Of a stretch of 64,000 nt of DNA, positions 34,924 through 43,092 are shown in pieces. Source of the stretch: Lachnospiraceae bacterium. GTDB lineage: Bacteria > Bacillota > Clostridia > Lachnospirales > Lachnospiraceae. The notes below the pieces were generated by a model, which had not been told where the DNA came from, did no database searches, and saw nothing but the letters and a program-made list of their open reading frames with translations. The translations under genes were made by a program, and so were the position numbers. Each line of letters begins with the position of its first letter. Position 1 is the first letter of the stretch. The stretch is taken from assembly GCA_017539565.1 (NCBI GenBank), contig JAFYCS010000091.1, positions 1 to 64,000 on the forward strand. Reading direction: 5' to 3'.

Positions 34924-36419
34924 GACTTTGAATATGTTGCACCGTTGCCGGTCATATCCTTGAATACGGGATTGTATTTCATATCGATAACATTATAGCC
35001 TGTGTTATCTTCGTAGAACTTACCCTCTGCAAAAACGATATTTCCGGTATCACCTGCTAAAGTATGCAGGCGCAGATATTCATATCCGGGACCGGAATCG
35101 ATCACACAGTGACCTCCCAGTATAAAGTTACCTTCATCATCATAATAAGTCCAGTTATACTGATCATCAAAGACTATTTCCGTTCCCCTGGGTGTGGTCC
35201 AGCTTCCTGCTATCTCTTCGGGAACATAGAAGTCACTGTAGTAGAACTGCATATTTCCGGTAAAATTCATTACCATGTATCCGTCTTCATCTTCATATAC
35301 CAGCACGGGCTCGTAAAGATCCCCGTTTTCATCCAGCAGATTGTAAGCATAGTAACCGGCACTTCCGCCCCTGCCTTCTTCCCATGTACCGCACAGTCCG
35401 GTCGACTTTGTCAAAGAACCGTCCACCGTATATGAAGGCATGGTCTCAACTGCCAGCCAAGTACCGTCCTCAAATACTATATAGTCCTTGATATCCATAT
35501 TTACATAGCTTCTGAGACCCCAGCTGCCGACTATGGGTTCTGCAGACTGCTTTGTATTTGAAGCACTGCCACCCGTCGCGGTTGTAACCGCGCCTTTAAA
35601 GCTGTCAATAGACTTGAAAGCGATCTTCTGCATCTTAAAATCGTCCGCTATCTTCCAGAAATCCACACCGCTTATATTAAGCTCTTCGGAAATATCAGGA
35701 TCTGGAATGCCTTCATTATTGTGATAATATGCAAGGTCACTTGCTTTTTCATCGGTGAAATAAAAATCATCCCATATCATGACCGTTCCGTCATTGTTCA
35801 TATGAAACTCACCGAAGGAACTGTGTGAAGCACCGCTGGATCCGAAATTAAAGAACTTTCCGTCACCCATCCAGCGTATGGAATTACGCGCCCAGCCTTC
35901 GATCATCCATACCGGTTCTCCGTCAAGACAGGTAAAGCCTGCATATATGTAGCTGCTCTCCTTATCGTCCATTTCATCAAAAGCAGCATTCTCTCCGATA
36001 AGCAGCTCAGGTATTCCGTCTCCGGTCACATCTACAATAGCATATCCTATTGAATCAAGCAGAACATCTTTATCGGAATACATGATCTTTTCCAGCATAC
36101 CGTTTGATATGTAATCGTATTCCTTATCATAATCATATCCGTTCTGGATGGCATCGAGATTCTCCTGAAGTACGGGTGCATAGATCTCTTCGTAATCAGG
36201 CTTTGCTTCCTGGATGGGTTCGATATCCGGTTCGGGTGTCGGATCAGCCTCAGTAGGCTGTTCTTCAGCTTTCTCTGTAGGTGTAGGCGTCTCCTCATCC
36301 GCCTCATACAGATCCCTGTTATTACCGCTGCTGCCGCCATCGCAGGCTGATAATGAAAGTGCCAAAGGCAGTATTACCAGCAGGCCTGCTCCTCTGTTCC
36401 ATAGATTTTTCTTTCTCAT
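34917..36419 (-). CDS. unknown lipoprotein with VCBS-like and beta-rich C-terminal parts
   Basis: 500 residues; I do not recognise the family. The signal peptide ends in the lipobox LSLSAC, so it is membrane-anchored outside. A Pro/Glu/Thr-rich linker (about 35-72) follows. The middle contains YAIVDVTGDGIPELLIGE, a DxxGDGxxE calcium-loop pattern as in VCBS/FG-GAP-type repeats. The C-terminal ~200 residues hold two similar beta-rich segments (VGSWGLRSY and IAGSWTTPRGTEIVFDD) resembling lipocalin-like or DUF-type sandwich units common in Lachnospiraceae secreted proteins. AGGGAGGAG directly precedes the ATG. Its 3' end overlaps hydF. Confidence 0.8.
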   Translation of the reverse strand: MRKKNLWNRGAGLLVILPLALSLSACDGGSSGNNRDLYEADEETPTPTEKAEEQPTEADPTPEPDIEPIQEAKPDYEEIYAPVLQENLDAIQNGYDYDKEYDYISNGMLEKIMYSDKDVLLDSIGYAIVDVTGDGIPELLIGENAAFDEMDDKESSYIYAGFTCLDGEPVWMIEGWARNSIRWMGDGKFFNFGSSGASHSSFGEFHMNNDGTVMIWDDFYFTDEKASDLAYYHNNEGIPDPDISEELNISGVDFWKIADDFKMQKIAFKSIDSFKGAVTTATGGSASNTKQSAEPIVGSWGLRSYVNMDIKDYIVFEDGTWLAVETMPSYTVDGSLTKSTGLCGTWEEGRGGSAGYYAYNLLDENGDLYEPVLVYEDEDGYMVMNFTGNMQFYYSDFYVPEEIAGSWTTPRGTEIVFDDQYNWTYYDDEGNFILGGHCVIDSGPGYEYLRLHTLAGDTGNIVFAEGKFYEDNTGYNVIDMKYNPVFKDMTGNGATYSKSY

Positions 36420-36435
36420 AATCTCCTCCCTTTTT

Positions 36436-36460
36436 GTAAGGACACGATGACGGTCCTTAC
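36436..36460 (-). other. intercistronic hairpin before the lipoprotein gene
   Basis: Perfect 8-base inverted repeat GTAAGGAC / GTCCTTAC with a 9-base loop. It overlaps the stop codon of the patatin gene and ends about 16 bases before the ATG of the lipoprotein gene, next to its ribosome site. No T-run follows in either direction, so it is more likely an RNA-stability or translation element than a terminator. Confidence 0.55.
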
Positions 36461-37317
36461 ACTTTCAGATACTCCTTCAGCAGCTCATAGTTCATGGCTG
36501 CATCATGATATCCCTGCAGATACAGTACTTTCAGCTTTTTCGGATCCTTTTCTATACGTTCTATATCCACGAGTTTCTCGGGACGGAAAACGAATACCTT
36601 ACCATCCGCCTCAAGACGCTCGATGGCGTCGAGGGTTTTATTATATACTGTATGCCTGCGTATCATAGCCCTGCGAAGTCCCGGATACTTCGGATACTTC
36701 ATCAGCATCATCTGGCGGTTGGCCAGCGACTGGGGTTTCTTTCTGTATTCTATGGGTCTGGTAAGGACCACCACATTCTTTTTATTACCGTCACGCATGG
36801 ATTGCCTTAAAGGTATGGAATCAGCCATTCCTCCATCCAGATAAAACTTTCCGTTATACTCCACGTTTCTGGAAACCAGGGGAAGGGATGCAGATGCCTG
36901 CACCGCAGTGATCCCTTTTCTCATATTCTCCATGCGGAGATATTCTGCTTTTCCCGTTTCGATATTGGTAGCTACAGCATATGCTTTGCCGGGCCATTTA
37001 TCGGCAGTATCGTAATCATAGGGATCCAGCACGTTGGGGATGGTATCGTAGCACATCTTAACGTTAAAGAGATCACCCGTAGTCATGAAGCTTTTCATGC
37101 TGCAGTAGTTCTCATCATCCAGATAGTTTACGGATACACGGAAAGATCTGCCCCTCTGCCTTGAGATATAGCTGCAGAGATGGCAGGCTCCGGCCGAAAC
37201 ACCGTAGCTGTGATCAAACCACATTTCCTTTTCCATAAAGAAATCCAGTATGCCCGCGGTGTATGCACCGCGCATACCTCCGCCTTCAAGTATGAGGCCT
37301 GCATGTATCATTTCCAT
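36457..37317 (-). CDS. patatin-like phospholipase
   Basis: 286 residues. Oxyanion loop LEGGGMRGAY, nucleophile elbow GVSAG (Ser about residue 41) and the catalytic Asp in LDGGMADSIP (about 163) give the complete Ser-Asp dyad of bacterial patatins (YjjU/RssA group). It should hydrolyse acyl esters of lipids. No signal peptide or membrane helix, so cytoplasmic or peripheral. GGGAG precedes ATG 37317 by 10 bases. It follows the 1454-residue activase gene by 28 bases, so co-transcription is likely. The physiological substrate is not evident. Confidence 0.9.
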   Translation of the reverse strand: MEMIHAGLILEGGGMRGAYTAGILDFFMEKEMWFDHSYGVSAGACHLCSYISRQRGRSFRVSVNYLDDENYCSMKSFMTTGDLFNVKMCYDTIPNVLDPYDYDTADKWPGKAYAVATNIETGKAEYLRMENMRKGITAVQASASLPLVSRNVEYNGKFYLDGGMADSIPLRQSMRDGNKKNVVVLTRPIEYRKKPQSLANRQMMLMKYPKYPGLRRAMIRRHTVYNKTLDAIERLEADGKVFVFRPEKLVDIERIEKDPKKLKVLYLQGYHDAAMNYELLKEYLKV

Positions 37318-37345
37318 TTGGTTTAGTCTCCCTGTTTACTCTATC

Positions 37346-40300
37346 TTATCGCTCGCTGTCTGCTATACTCTCTTCCGTCTTCTGGTTCATGATGAGCATC
37401 TGCAGACGGTTCTCAATGTTCGCGCGGCTCACATCAGGGTCGTAATCCAAAGGAAGCAGTTCTATATCCGGGAACATTTCTTTAAGTTTCTTACATACGC
37501 CGCGGCCTATAACGTGGTTAGGCAGGCAGCCAAAGGGCTGAAGTATAACGAAATTCTTGCAGCCGTGTTTTGCATTATAGATTATCTCTGCGGGTATCAG
37601 TATTCCTTCGCCCGTATCAAAGGTGTGATGGATGATGGGATCGGAATCCACGGCAAGTTCATCCATGAGCACAGCCTTTTCATGTAAAGGCTGGTCTTTC
37701 GCGATCTTATCCGTTACCCAGTGTGCAAAGGTAAAGAACTTGTTTGCCACATTGCTCCAGAAGCGTGTAGCCTTGTCACGGTGTACCTTAAACTCCGTGA
37801 TCTGCTTGCCCTGGCAGAAATAGGATTTCTGAATAACGTCAGTCATCTTTGCTTCGATTATCTCAAAACCGTTATCCTCAAGATAACGCTCTATTTCATC
37901 GTTCGCACCGGGATGGAAGTTAAGCAGATACTCACCTACTATCAGTACCGTAGGCTTGGGATGGGATCTGTCGTAATCCACGGCACTCAATGTCTTCATG
38001 GCTTTCTTGAAACCGCTCATCGCTCCGATGGTACCGTGCTTTTCAAGTCCTTCGCATAACTGGTCCATGGCTATCTCAAATGCCGCATCCGCGCTGCCCT
38101 TAACCTTTTCATAAGGACGGATCTTTCTGAGCATCTCTTCCAGTGTATCTATCATAGGCAGGCACACGGAGATGCGCAGCAGTGAAGTCATATTGATCTT
38201 AAAACCGGGATGCATATCATGCAGGTCTACATCATCGTTTGTCATGATGGGTACATAATCGTAGCCCGCATCATCCAGTGATTTACGAAGTATGGTCGCA
38301 TAGTGGGGCAGACGGCAGCATCCTAAGTACTTGGCCATCGCCACGGATGTATTATGGGTATCATACTTTCCGCTGTTAAGTGCTTCCAGTATCTCACCAA
38401 TTACTATCTGTGCGGGGAAGCAGATATCGTTATGAGTAAATCGCTTGCCCAGACGTACAGCCTCACCGCGGCCTACACCAAGAGGCACGGTCCTGATATT
38501 CTGTGAAGCGAAGGCAGATGACATTATACGGCTGAATGCATGTGATGAATTGGGCACCAGCACTGTATGTATCTTGCGCTCCTTCTTTGTGAACTTAACG
38601 GGATAGGGATCGGGAAGGGGCTTCACCTCTTCCTTCATGTGTAGCTTACGCTTACGGCGTATGGTCTCGATAAAGCTTCTGACACGTATGCGCAGAGGTC
38701 CCTGTGCATCGCTTTCATCAACCTTAAGTATAAGGGGAGCCTTACCGCTTATCTCTTTCATCATACGTACTATCTCATCGGAAAGTACCGCATCATGTCC
38801 GCAGCCGAAGTTTACTATCTGTATGTATTCCAGGTGATCGTTCTGGGCCGCAAGTATACTGCTTCCCAGCATCCTGGCATGAAAATTGTTCACTATATCG
38901 ATACGTGAATTGCGCAACTCCACCTCCGGAAGATCAGGCAGTGAATCCGCAGTGAGCACAGGCACACCCATGCTGATAAGCAGTTCGGGAAGCTCATGGT
39001 TTACCAGAGGATCGTTGTGATAAGGCCTGCCCGCAAGTACCACTGCAAAGCTGTCGTTCTTCTCAACACCTTCCAGTACCATCTTGCCTGCTGCTTTAAG
39101 CTCGGTATCGTAATTCTTCTGTGCGCGGGCAGCCATCTCAACGGCATTGGCTGTCACAACGGGATCGATGTTATAGGTCTCCTTCATATAGTCGCAGAGC
39201 TGTTTCTCCCTGTCTTCATCGGAGTACCAGTAGAAATAAGGCGAATCAAATTTGATGCCGTATTTCTTTTCCGGATTATCGGAATTCTTTATTACTATGG
39301 GATAACCCTTAACAAGCGCGCAGCGGGAGAAGCTGGTCTCTTCCTTATTCTCGGAAGGCATTACCACTATCTCCGGCATAAAGATACGGTCCACCTTCAT
39401 CTTTACCAGCTCACGTATATGACCGTGCACCAGCTTCGCAGGGAAACATTCCGTATCGGAAGGCACCGCATGGATACCGTTCTCATATATTGCACGGGTA
39501 CTTATGGGTGAAGTCTTAAAGCCAAAACCCAGAGCCTTCCAGAAGGTACTCCAGAAAGGCATGCCCTCCCAGAAGTTGAGCACTCTGGGAATACCTATAG
39601 TTATATTCTGATCCGGCAGGAGCTGCTCCACGGGATAGTCCATGTTCTGAAGCTTCTTACGGGTCTCATACATATTGACCGGTTTATCAGACTTATTAAC
39701 TATGTCCTTGATACGCTGCTGCGTAGCCTTATCCTTGGGATCACCCAGTACCTCGCCCTTTTCGCAGCGGTTGTTGGTAACCCAGCTTTCTCCCGTGGAG
39801 AATGTAAGGATGGTACGGTTGCAGTGGTTGGTGCAGTAAGGGCAGGGTGAATTGGCCTGCTGTTTGTAAGTGAACTCTTCCAGTTCTTTTCTGTTAAGGA
39901 AGGTTCCCTTAAAGCCTTTGACTGATGCCGTTTCCTTTGCGGTAAGGGCACAGCCGATAGCGCCCATAAGTCCTGCGTAAGGAGCACGGATAACATCACG
40001 TCCCACATACTGCTCCATGGCGCGAAGTACCGCGTCATTCTGGAACGTACCACCCTGTACCACTATACGCTTTCCAAGTGAATCGATATTTGATACACGG
40101 ATAACCTTTGTGAAAACGTTCTCTATTATGGAACGGCAGAGACCTGCCATGATATCATCGGGCTGGCTGCCGTTACGCTGCTCTGTGATGATCGAGCTGT
40201 TCATGAATACGGTGCAGCGGCTGCCCAGCTTGGCAGGTGCATCGGAACGGAAAGCCGCAGTGGCTATCTCCTCTGTTTTTATATTAAGGGTATGTGCAAA

Positions 40301-41710
40301 GTTCTCAAGGAAGGAACCGCAGCCGGAAGAGCAGGCTTCGTTCACCACTATGTTGGTGATGATACCCTTCTCCAGCCATATTGCCTTCATGTCCTGTCCG
40401 CCTATATCAAGGATAAAACTGGGATCATCCACGTAATGGGATGCTGCCATGGCGTGTGCCACGGTCTCTACCAGATGAGTCTCTGTCCTGAAGGCCTTGT
40501 TAAAAAGGAACTCTCCGTAACCTGTAGATGCGGCAGCTATTATCTTAAGCTCCGCTCCGGCTTTTTCATATTTATCATACATATCCAGAAGGGCTTTCTT
40601 AGCCACATCCAGGGGATTACCTTTATTGGATGCATAGAAGGAATCTATAAGCTCCTCATTCTCATTCATCAATACCAGCTTGGTAGTGGTGGAACCGGAG
40701 TCTATACCCAGATATACTTCCAGCTTCTCACCCTTCTTAGGTGTATAGGAAGGCATATCGGGTTTCTTATGACGGGTTTCAAAAGTCTCCCTTTCATCCG
40801 CACTCTCAAAATACCTCTGGCCTTTTTCGGAAGCTTTCTCATCCAGGTTCTTAAGCGCCTTAAGACCTTCGATCAGGTCTTCCACAGTGCGTGTCCCTGC
40901 ATTTTTATGCAGTTCTTCTATAGATAAGGAAGCACCGTAAGCCACCATCATCTCGGGATGATCGGGGATGATCACATCCTTATCGCTAAGCTCAAGTCTC
41001 TCCTTGAACACTTCTCCCAGACGGGGATGGAAAGTAAGAGGACCGCCTTCGAAAGCCACGGGAGCCTTTATCTCAAGGCCCTGTGACAGACCGCCGATGG
41101 TCTGCTTTGCTATCGCATGATATGAAGAAAGGGCAATGTCTTCCTTCTTGACGCCCTGGTTTAACAGCGCCTGGATATCGGTCTTTGCGAACACGCCGCA
41201 GCGGCCGGAAATATCGTATACACTGCTGCCGCGCTCTGCTGCCGCATTAAGCTCCGTCGCCGGTATATTTAACACCGTTGCCACTTCGTCGATAAAAGCA
41301 CCGGTACCGCCTGCACAGCTTCCGTTCATTCTCATGTCGAAAACCTGGGGTTCACCGTTATCATCATCCTTAAAGAAGATGATCTTTGCATCCTGGCCGC
41401 CCAGCTCAATAGCCGTGCCGATATGATGATAGATGCGCTTTAAAGCAAGTGAGTTTGCAACCACCTCCTGGGTGAAGGGAACGCCCAGTCCCTCTGCCAG
41501 GTGTCTTGCACCGGAACCGGTCATGCACATTACCACATCTTTTCCGGCCAGTTCTCCCTTTGCTTCTTCCAGCAGATTGATTATACTTTCTCTCTGTCTG
41601 GCGAAATGCCTGATGTATTTATGATAAGTAAGTTCGCCGTTTTCTGTTATCGCTATCTTTGTAGTGGTGGAACCTACATCTATACCCACCGTGATCTTGT
41701 TGGTACTCAT
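37346..41710 (-). CDS. 2-hydroxyacyl-CoA dehydratase activase-related giant protein (two ASKHA domains)
   Basis: 1454 residues. Two BcrAD/BadFG-type ASKHA ATPase domains are arranged in tandem: the first with GIDVGSTTTKIAI and the cluster-ligand loop GSCAGGTGAFIDE, the second (about 330-600) with GIDSGSTTTKLVLM and EACSSGCGSFLE. A Cys-rich CPYCTNHC segment near 640 and a DUF2229-like region (about 690-900) follow. The rest resembles 2-hydroxyacyl-CoA dehydratase components (FGCGHDAVLSDE, YLGCCRLPHYATI). Relatives use ATP to inject low-potential electrons into an iron-sulfur enzyme. The specific partner or substrate of these giant fused forms is unknown. AAGGAAAG precedes the ATG. The upstream flavodiiron gene is separated by a repeat. 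Confidence 0.88.
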   Translation of the reverse strand: MSTNKITVGIDVGSTTTKIAITENGELTYHKYIRHFARQRESIINLLEEAKGELAGKDVVMCMTGSGARHLAEGLGVPFTQEVVANSLALKRIYHHIGTAIELGGQDAKIIFFKDDDNGEPQVFDMRMNGSCAGGTGAFIDEVATVLNIPATELNAAAERGSSVYDISGRCGVFAKTDIQALLNQGVKKEDIALSSYHAIAKQTIGGLSQGLEIKAPVAFEGGPLTFHPRLGEVFKERLELSDKDVIIPDHPEMMVAYGASLSIEELHKNAGTRTVEDLIEGLKALKNLDEKASEKGQRYFESADERETFETRHKKPDMPSYTPKKGEKLEVYLGIDSGSTTTKLVLMNENEELIDSFYASNKGNPLDVAKKALLDMYDKYEKAGAELKIIAAASTGYGEFLFNKAFRTETHLVETVAHAMAASHYVDDPSFILDIGGQDMKAIWLEKGIITNIVVNEACSSGCGSFLENFAHTLNIKTEEIATAAFRSDAPAKLGSRCTVFMNSSIITEQRNGSQPDDIMAGLCRSIIENVFTKVIRVSNIDSLGKRIVVQGGTFQNDAVLRAMEQYVGRDVIRAPYAGLMGAIGCALTAKETASVKGFKGTFLNRKELEEFTYKQQANSPCPYCTNHCNRTILTFSTGESWVTNNRCEKGEVLGDPKDKATQQRIKDIVNKSDKPVNMYETRKKLQNMDYPVEQLLPDQNITIGIPRVLNFWEGMPFWSTFWKALGFGFKTSPISTRAIYENGIHAVPSDTECFPAKLVHGHIRELVKMKVDRIFMPEIVVMPSENKEETSFSRCALVKGYPIVIKNSDNPEKKYGIKFDSPYFYWYSDEDREKQLCDYMKETYNIDPVVTANAVEMAARAQKNYDTELKAAGKMVLEGVEKNDSFAVVLAGRPYHNDPLVNHELPELLISMGVPVLTADSLPDLPEVELRNSRIDIVNNFHARMLGSSILAAQNDHLEYIQIVNFGCGHDAVLSDEIVRMMKEISGKAPLILKVDESDAQGPLRIRVRSFIETIRRKRKLHMKEEVKPLPDPYPVKFTKKERKIHTVLVPNSSHAFSRIMSSAFASQNIRTVPLGVGRGEAVRLGKRFTHNDICFPAQIVIGEILEALNSGKYDTHNTSVAMAKYLGCCRLPHYATILRKSLDDAGYDYVPIMTNDDVDLHDMHPGFKINMTSLLRISVCLPMIDTLEEMLRKIRPYEKVKGSADAAFEIAMDQLCEGLEKHGTIGAMSGFKKAMKTLSAVDYDRSHPKPTVLIVGEYLLNFHPGANDEIERYLEDNGFEIIEAKMTDVIQKSYFCQGKQITEFKVHRDKATRFWSNVANKFFTFAHWVTDKIAKDQPLHEKAVLMDELAVDSDPIIHHTFDTGEGILIPAEIIYNAKHGCKNFVILQPFGCLPNHVIGRGVCKKLKEMFPDIELLPLDYDPDVSRANIENRLQMLIMNQKTEESIADSER

Positions 41711-41732
41711 ATTACTTTCCTTATCTCACTAG

Positions 41733-41794
41733 TAAGATTCTTCGTCGCTGTGCTCCTCAGAATGACATTCCTATCATACTGAGCTCGGAATCTT
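41733..41794 (-). repeat. dispersed repeat forming an imperfect hairpin, flavodiiron/activase spacer
   Basis: 41733-41767 is a second copy of the unit at 12845-12879: TGTCATTCTGAGGAGCACAG then CGACGAAGAATCTTA on the minus strand. Immediately upstream is an opposing half unit (AAGATTCCGAGCTCAGTATGA), so the transcript can fold into a long imperfect hairpin starting at the stop codon of the flavodiiron gene. It may act on mRNA stability or termination between the two genes. Confidence 0.75.
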
Positions 41795-42967
41795 TTATTT
41801 AAGTAACTCTTCCGCCAGCTTCTCCAGCTGTTCTATATTCTCTGCCTTAAGTGTGGACTTAATTGTGACCATGGGCTCCACCAGTTCCACATCCTTAAAG
41901 CCTTCGATATACTGCTTCATAACACGGCCTGCGGAAGGTGCCCAGCTGCCGTTTTCTACCAGAGCCACCTTTCGCTTCTGGTATGCTTTTATATTAAGTA
42001 CGTTAAGAAACGCTCTCATGGGAGGGAATACATCAGCATCATAAGAAGATGCACAAAGTATCATCTTACTGTAGCGGAATGCATCCTCTACGCCCTCATG
42101 CAGATCGTCTTCTGTCAGATTGGTCACACCGCACTTTACGCCCTTTGCTTCAAGTATCTCCTGAAGCTTAAGAGCAGCAGGCTTTGTTCCTGCATCATGG
42201 ATGCCTGCATAGATTATTGCCACGCCTTCATCCTCGGGTTCGTATGCCGACCAGGTCTTATATTTATTTATATAAAAATCAAGTGATTCGTTTTCGGGAA
42301 GTACCGGTCCGTGAAGAGGACAGATATGCTCTATCTTTTTGTCCGCAAGCTTTTTAAGTACAGCCTGTACCTGGCTTCCGTATTTACCTACTATATTAAA
42401 GTAGTAACGTCTTGCCTCACATGCCCAGTCATCCGCCTCGGCTCCCTTAAACCCAAACTTGCCGAAAGCATCTGCAGAAAAGAGGGTCTCTGATACGGCG
42501 TCATAAGTCATGATGACTTCGGGCCAGTGTACCATGGGGGCCGCGATAAAACAAAGCTCATGCTTTCCCAGCTTAAGTATATCACCCTCTTTTATGATAT
42601 CTATACGGCTGCTTAAGTCCTCATCAAAGAACTGCTTTATCATATTCACCGCCAATGCGGAAGTCTTTATCTTTGCAGAAGGAAATTTATCAAGAAAAGC
42701 CTTAAGGGATCCCGAATGATCCGGCTCCATATGCTGTACCACTATATAGTCAACACTTCTGCCGCCAAGATACTTATCCAGATTTGACAGCCATTCATCC
42801 GTCACATCTGCATCTACGGAATCCATCACGCATACTTTCTCATCAAGTATCAGATAAGAATTATATGCCATACCGTCAGGAAGCTCATACTGATTCTCAA
42901 AAAGCTCGATCTTCCTGTCGTCAACACCTACATTTATTATGTCTTCAGTCACTTCAGGCTCGTACAT
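41795..42967 (-). CDS. flavodiiron protein (FprA-type A flavoprotein)
   Basis: 390 residues. The N-terminal metallo-beta-lactamase-like domain carries the di-iron ligand motif HMEPDHSG (about residues 79-86) with later His in PMVHWPE and CPLHGP. The C-terminal ~140 residues are flavodoxin-like with IIYAGIHDAGTKPAAL, ASSYDADVFPPM and ENGSWAPSAGR around the FMN. Such proteins reduce O2 (or NO) to protect anaerobes. ATG 42967 is chosen because GGAGGAGGTG lies 5 bases upstream; an ATG at 42994 would translate through that ribosome site. Promoter at 43001-43029. No rubredoxin gene is adjacent. Confidence 0.93.
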   Translation of the reverse strand: MYEPEVTEDIINVGVDDRKIELFENQYELPDGMAYNSYLILDEKVCVMDSVDADVTDEWLSNLDKYLGGRSVDYIVVQHMEPDHSGSLKAFLDKFPSAKIKTSALAVNMIKQFFDEDLSSRIDIIKEGDILKLGKHELCFIAAPMVHWPEVIMTYDAVSETLFSADAFGKFGFKGAEADDWACEARRYYFNIVGKYGSQVQAVLKKLADKKIEHICPLHGPVLPENESLDFYINKYKTWSAYEPEDEGVAIIYAGIHDAGTKPAALKLQEILEAKGVKCGVTNLTEDDLHEGVEDAFRYSKMILCASSYDADVFPPMRAFLNVLNIKAYQKRKVALVENGSWAPSAGRVMKQYIEGFKDVELVEPMVTIKSTLKAENIEQLEKLAEELLK

Positions 42968-43000
42968 AATGACACCTCCTCCATAATAACTCAAGTGGGC

Positions 43001-43029
43001 ATTATAGCATAAAACAAGGGGAACTGCAA
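43001..43029 (-). promoter_or_regulatory. flavodiiron gene promoter
   Basis: TATAAT at 43001-43006 with TTGCAG (43024-43029) 17 bases away. The leader of ~25 bases includes GGAGGAGGTG. It directly follows the terminator of the upstream unit. Confidence 0.55.
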
Positions 43030-43035
43030 ATTTAC

Positions 43036-43084
43036 ATAAAACCGGCTACCCCTGATCTGTTCTGTAAACATGCGGGGTAGCCGG
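43036..43084 (-). terminator. Rho-independent terminator after the mutS2-to-PQ-rich unit
   Basis: Perfect 11-base inverted repeat CCGGCTACCCC (43042-43052) / GGGGTAGCCGG (43074-43084) with a 21-base loop, followed on the minus strand by TTTTATG. GC-rich stem and location just after the stop at 43093 support termination. Confidence 0.85.
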
Positions 43085-43092
43085 CTATGATC

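Noticed and set aside
36436-36460. Hairpin as a Rho-independent terminator
   Set aside because: No T-run follows on either strand; described as an intercistronic hairpin instead.
37346-41710. Assignment to glutamate fermentation via 2-hydroxyglutaryl-CoA
   Set aside because: No HgdA/HgdB, CoA-transferase or glutaconyl-CoA decarboxylase genes nearby; the giant fused form has no assigned substrate.
42968-42994. Longer start for the flavodiiron gene
   Set aside because: These codons read through the GGAGGAGGTG ribosome site of ATG 42967.
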